A program made the position numbers and the translations under genes. Shown here in pieces: positions 61,190 to 64,000 of a DNA stretch of 64,000 nucleotides. This stretch comes from Euonymus europaeus (taxonomy: Eukaryota > Streptophyta > Magnoliopsida > Celastrales > Celastraceae). The notes beneath the pieces are model-generated. The model did no database searches, was not told the DNA's origin, and was given only the letters and a program-made list of their open reading frames with translations. The stretch is from assembly GCA_963580455.1 (NCBI GenBank), contig OY756960.1, positions 23,061,238 through 23,125,237 on the forward strand, given 5' to 3'. Position 1 is the first letter of the stretch, and each line of letters opens with the position of its first letter.

Positions 61190-61712
61190 CATATACGCAC
61201 ATCTCCATCAATCCATGGACTGAGTCTTCTTCTTCTTCTTTTTTATTCATATTTTATGTTTTTATAGTCAAACAATGAATGGTCGACTTACTGTTGTGGT
61301 TAGGGTTGGGCATGGGTTGATTTTATCTGTTTTTACCTTCCAATCGACCTATTATCTACCCAACAACAGACCCACGAAGTCAAGCTAATAATATTACTCG
61401 ACCCATGTCTGTGTGGATCGGTTGGTGGTTTCCAAATTTTTCAAAATTATCGGCTAATCGATTATTAATGAAAATTGAGTCAAAAGCCTAAAAAATGAAT
61501 TAGAAAATTTCAATAGACCCATTATTGGCTCATTATTTACTTATTTAAAAAAAATCGATTATTATCGACCAATCAACCACAATATATTGATTGTCAACCA
61601 ACCCATAATAATTACGTCAATAATAGTTTTGAATATTAGGCAAAATTGATTGGACAAATAATCAATCGACCTGATCCATGCATAGGCCTACTTGTGACAT
61701 AGACTCTTCAAC
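61190..61712 (+). repeat. Third, partial copy of the ABCG upstream region, split by an insertion
   Basis: ATACGCACAT...CCATGGACTGAGTCTTCTTCTTC, then CATATTTTATGTTTTTATAGTCAAACAATGAATG, is collinear with 35265-35360 and 47855-47970 (quoted in parts only). After a 390-bp insertion the match resumes (GACATAGACTCTTCAACAAC versus GGCAGAGTCTCCACAACAAA at ~35380). No ABCG coding exon follows, so only the upstream piece is left. Confidence 0.65.
61301..61690. mobile_element. hAT-like non-autonomous element
   Basis: It starts TAGGGTTGGGCATGGGT and ends CCATGCATAGGCCTA, imperfect inverted ends of hAT style. Flanking octamers GTTGTGGT (61293-61300) and CTTGTGAC (61691-61698) are diverged copies of the site that reads GTCGTGGC in the ABCG copy 1 upstream region. 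The interior is rich in ATCGA/CAATCGAC words, non-coding. Confidence 0.7.
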
Positions 61713-61924
61713 AACTAGTGGTGGAACCAAAATTTTATAGGGCAAATTAGATAAAAGCCCATAATGCAGCCCATACTTTGAAGGAGGTCCAACCCACTTT
61801 GAAACTTAGAATTAAGGAAAAACTATCCAAACTACCCAATGTACCCTTCCCACCCGTTAGATCATCCCCTTCACTAACTCCAGCCCTAAACGAGCTACAA
61901 CTTTAGCTCTCACTTGACTACCTC

Positions 61925-63188
61925 TCAGTCTCAGCACGGCCATTGTCACGTCCTAGCTTTTATCTTCGTCAGATCGCGTCTTCCTCTTCATTGACATCAC
62001 CTCCTTGCCCTCGCTTTCTCAGGTACGTAAGGAATGGAAGTAACTCTGATTTAGCAGAGGAAAAAGGTCAAATTAACCTTTCAAATTGTCACTCAATTCC
62101 TCATATGTGTTTTTGTTGTTACGTATGTGAACTGAGGTGCAATTTATTTTTGTGCACAGCCGGTTTCACACTTGCAACTATCCAGGAGTATTCACGAGTT
62201 GGCGGCCAATTCCGATCAGGTAAAATAGGTGCTTCTGCTTGAATATTGGTGTATTTGATGAATGTCGTCACACGTGGAAAGCTTCAAATTGAGCAATCTC
62301 TGATGCATGGATTTTATTATTTGATGTTTTGACATTTATGTTTCCTTTGAAATTTGAGCTACTAAACTTCAGGCTCATCATACTTGCCTGTTTTTATTTT
62401 TAGCAATGTTATTCTATTATAAATAATTAGAGCAAATGTTACACAGGTTTGTGATGGTTTTCAAGAAATAAATTTAGGAAAAATTACTGACTCTGCTTGT
62501 GGATTAAATTGTTGAACCTTTATAGACTCTTATAAATCTTTTATTTTGCTTCATTTTTGGATAAGAATTCATTTTTTTACCCCTACGTTCACCAAACTAT
62601 TAACAATTTTTATCCAATAATCTTGATTACTCTGAACCGTCAATGCTAACAATTATCCCTTCTTCTTTGTAAGGATCCCAAATGAATGTTGTTTTCAACG
62701 TATATTAAGAAACTATTGTAGGAATTTTGGAGTCCAGGTAATTTTAGAGAGATTACACATTTTCCAGCTTAAGCATTGGCTATTTATGCTGAAACTAGTA
62801 CCTGTTGTCTTTATAATTTGTGCCGTGTTTTCATCTTGCTTTAGTAACATTGAGTTGTGGCAATTAACACCACCAAAGTGAGGCTGTGAGTGGGAACATA
62901 TTCAAAACAGTTTAGGCATTTGTTATCATTAAGATTCTCAACTCTGAAGGCAAAGAGGGCAACAAGGGAGGGCTAGTTTTTTTTCCTTTTAGTTGAAAAA
63001 TTTTAATTGTTGACCTCTAGCCTTTTTCTCTCTCTCTTTGACATGCGGTGAGCCATGCAATTTTTTTTTGCTATAGTTCTTACATGATATTCTTTACTTT
63101 TGTTCTGTCAACTAGTTGGATACGTTAATCAATGATAATTCAGCAGAGGTCAAAAGTATGGCGCCAAAGAAGAAGACCTTAGGCTTAG
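61925..63188 (+). CDS. Possible 5' exons of an unidentified gene (uncertain)
   Basis: Candidate exons: up to 62022 (CTTTCTCAG|GTACGT), 62160-62219 (PVSHLQLSRSIHELAANSDQ) and 63116-63188 (LDTLINDNSAEVKSMAPKKK), with GT-AG borders and matching phase between the last two. The first exon's best frame reads SRPSFYLRQIASSSSLTSPP, like a mitochondrial or plastid targeting sequence. It has no ATG: GCCATTGTC stands where GCCATGTC would be expected. It also does not share phase with exon 2. Either the true start lies elsewhere or the copy is damaged. The gene may continue past the window. Family not recognised. Confidence 0.3.
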
Positions 63189-63250
63189 GTATGTAATTTG
63201 TTTCTCTGCCATAACTTTTTTTTATTAGAAATTGTTTCTCTGCTGGAAAT

Positions 63251-63370
63251 GGTTTATTTCTCTATTGAATGGTTTATTTCTCTGTGGAATGGTTTATTTC
63301 TCTGTTGAATGGTTTATTTCTCTATGGAATGGTTTATTTCTCTGTTGAATGGTTTATTTCTCTGTTGGAA
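63251..63370. repeat. 20-bp minisatellite, six units
   Basis: GGTTTATTTCTCT(G/A)T(T/G)GAAT repeats at 63251, 63271, 63291, 63311, 63331 and 63351, exactly 20 apart with 1-2 changes per unit. It probably lies in an intron of the candidate gene. Open frames through it are by-products. Confidence 0.95.
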
Positions 63371-64000
63371 TTTTGTGTGGAGTTTATTCTTCTCCTTGAT
63401 GTAGAAGAGAGTTTCTCTTTACGCAAAAGAAGTGGAGACTTTATTATTCTCCTTGAATATTGGGATTGTAGAAGAGTGTCAGTGGTTGCCTTAAATAGAT
63501 AGTGAAAGTGATTTTGTCAAATAGATGTGCTGTATTTGCATCTAATTTTGGTCTATTGTTTTGTGATCATGGATGTTCTGCCTGATGTGGTTTGCTCATA
63601 TGAACTTTCTCCCCTACAAAAGCATATGCACAAATGTATGTTGAAAGTGTGTGCATGGGCACGCCATCGTGTTGATGTGCAGTTGCACATAATTTTGATT
63701 CTGCTATGTAGAATGTTTGTTTATTGTTGATGCTTTTTCTCTGTTCTATAAGTTAGCCAAGCAATTAGATTTTAATTCATACACTTTATTAATTGTATTT
63801 GAATGAAATCAATGCCATTGAAGGAGAAAGGTATGATATCCTAACTCTTGTGTTCTTTTCCCTGTGTCTCTTTAATATGGTTAAAAATAAAGCTTGTAAT
63901 GTGCATCAATTTGCTCTCTCTTCTTAAATTTGTCTCTGAATACCGTTGATATTATATATTTTCTTTTGATTCCTCACCAAAAAAGGGGCCACTGTTGCTT
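63371..64000. other. Window end, intron or intergenic, no exon identified
   Basis: T-rich sequence that could be an intron of the preceding candidate gene. The short open frame at 63527-63730 shows no domain. Confidence 0.3.

Noticed and set aside
1..64000. CRISPR arrays, bacterial operons, tRNA or rRNA genes
   Set aside because: This is plant nuclear DNA with introns; no CRISPR-like spaced repeats and no complete tRNA or rRNA were seen on either strand.

Overview
This is nuclear DNA from a flowering plant, almost certainly a eudicot. Genes carry many short GT-AG introns, intergenic DNA is AT-rich, non-autonomous transposons are common, and the proteins belong to plant families (PX-domain Rab5 effector, 3-ketoacyl-CoA synthase, hybrid proline-rich protein, full-size PDR-type ABCG transporters). 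I cannot name the species.

Layout. 1-5860 (-): most of an EREX-like PX/coiled-coil gene, whose 3' end lies outside the window. 7164-7595 (-): a small hybrid proline-rich protein. 9077-10612 (-): an intronless KCS11-like 3-ketoacyl-CoA synthase. 12700-17245 (-): a decayed CCR4-homolog-6-like deadenylase pseudogene that still keeps its TATA box and shares a short divergent promoter with an intact seven-exon gene for a small, probably plastid-targeted protein (17486-19386, +). 20606-22805 (-): NAA50 N-alpha-acetyltransferase. 23941-27743 (-): V-ATPase subunit c'', whose 3-kb intron holds a SINE-like sequence and a long-TIR element with 84-bp internal repeats. 28950-29897: a hAT-type element with a perfect 8-bp target duplication. 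After about 6 kb of AT-rich repeats come two tandem full-size PDR/ABCG genes (36385-43037 and 48627-55319, both +). Each has 24 exons and an open frame throughout (1446 and 1445 codons before the stop). Between them lie a PP2C pseudogene cut by a 351-bp element and a candidate solo LTR. Downstream are an orphan first exon, a degenerate ~98-bp satellite, a Harbinger-like element, local tandem duplications, and a third relic of the ABCG upstream region that was itself hit by a hAT-like element. The last 2 kb hold the possible 5' end of an unidentified + strand gene.

The intact genes from 1 to 28 kb are unrelated housekeeping or lipid/cell-wall genes. From 28 kb onward the window is shaped by duplication of a PDR transporter block and by repeated small insertions. 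The best evidence of history is in the target-site duplications and in breaks that can be read directly in former coding sequence. All exon boundaries come from reading splice sites and checking phase by hand; no alignment or transcript data were available.
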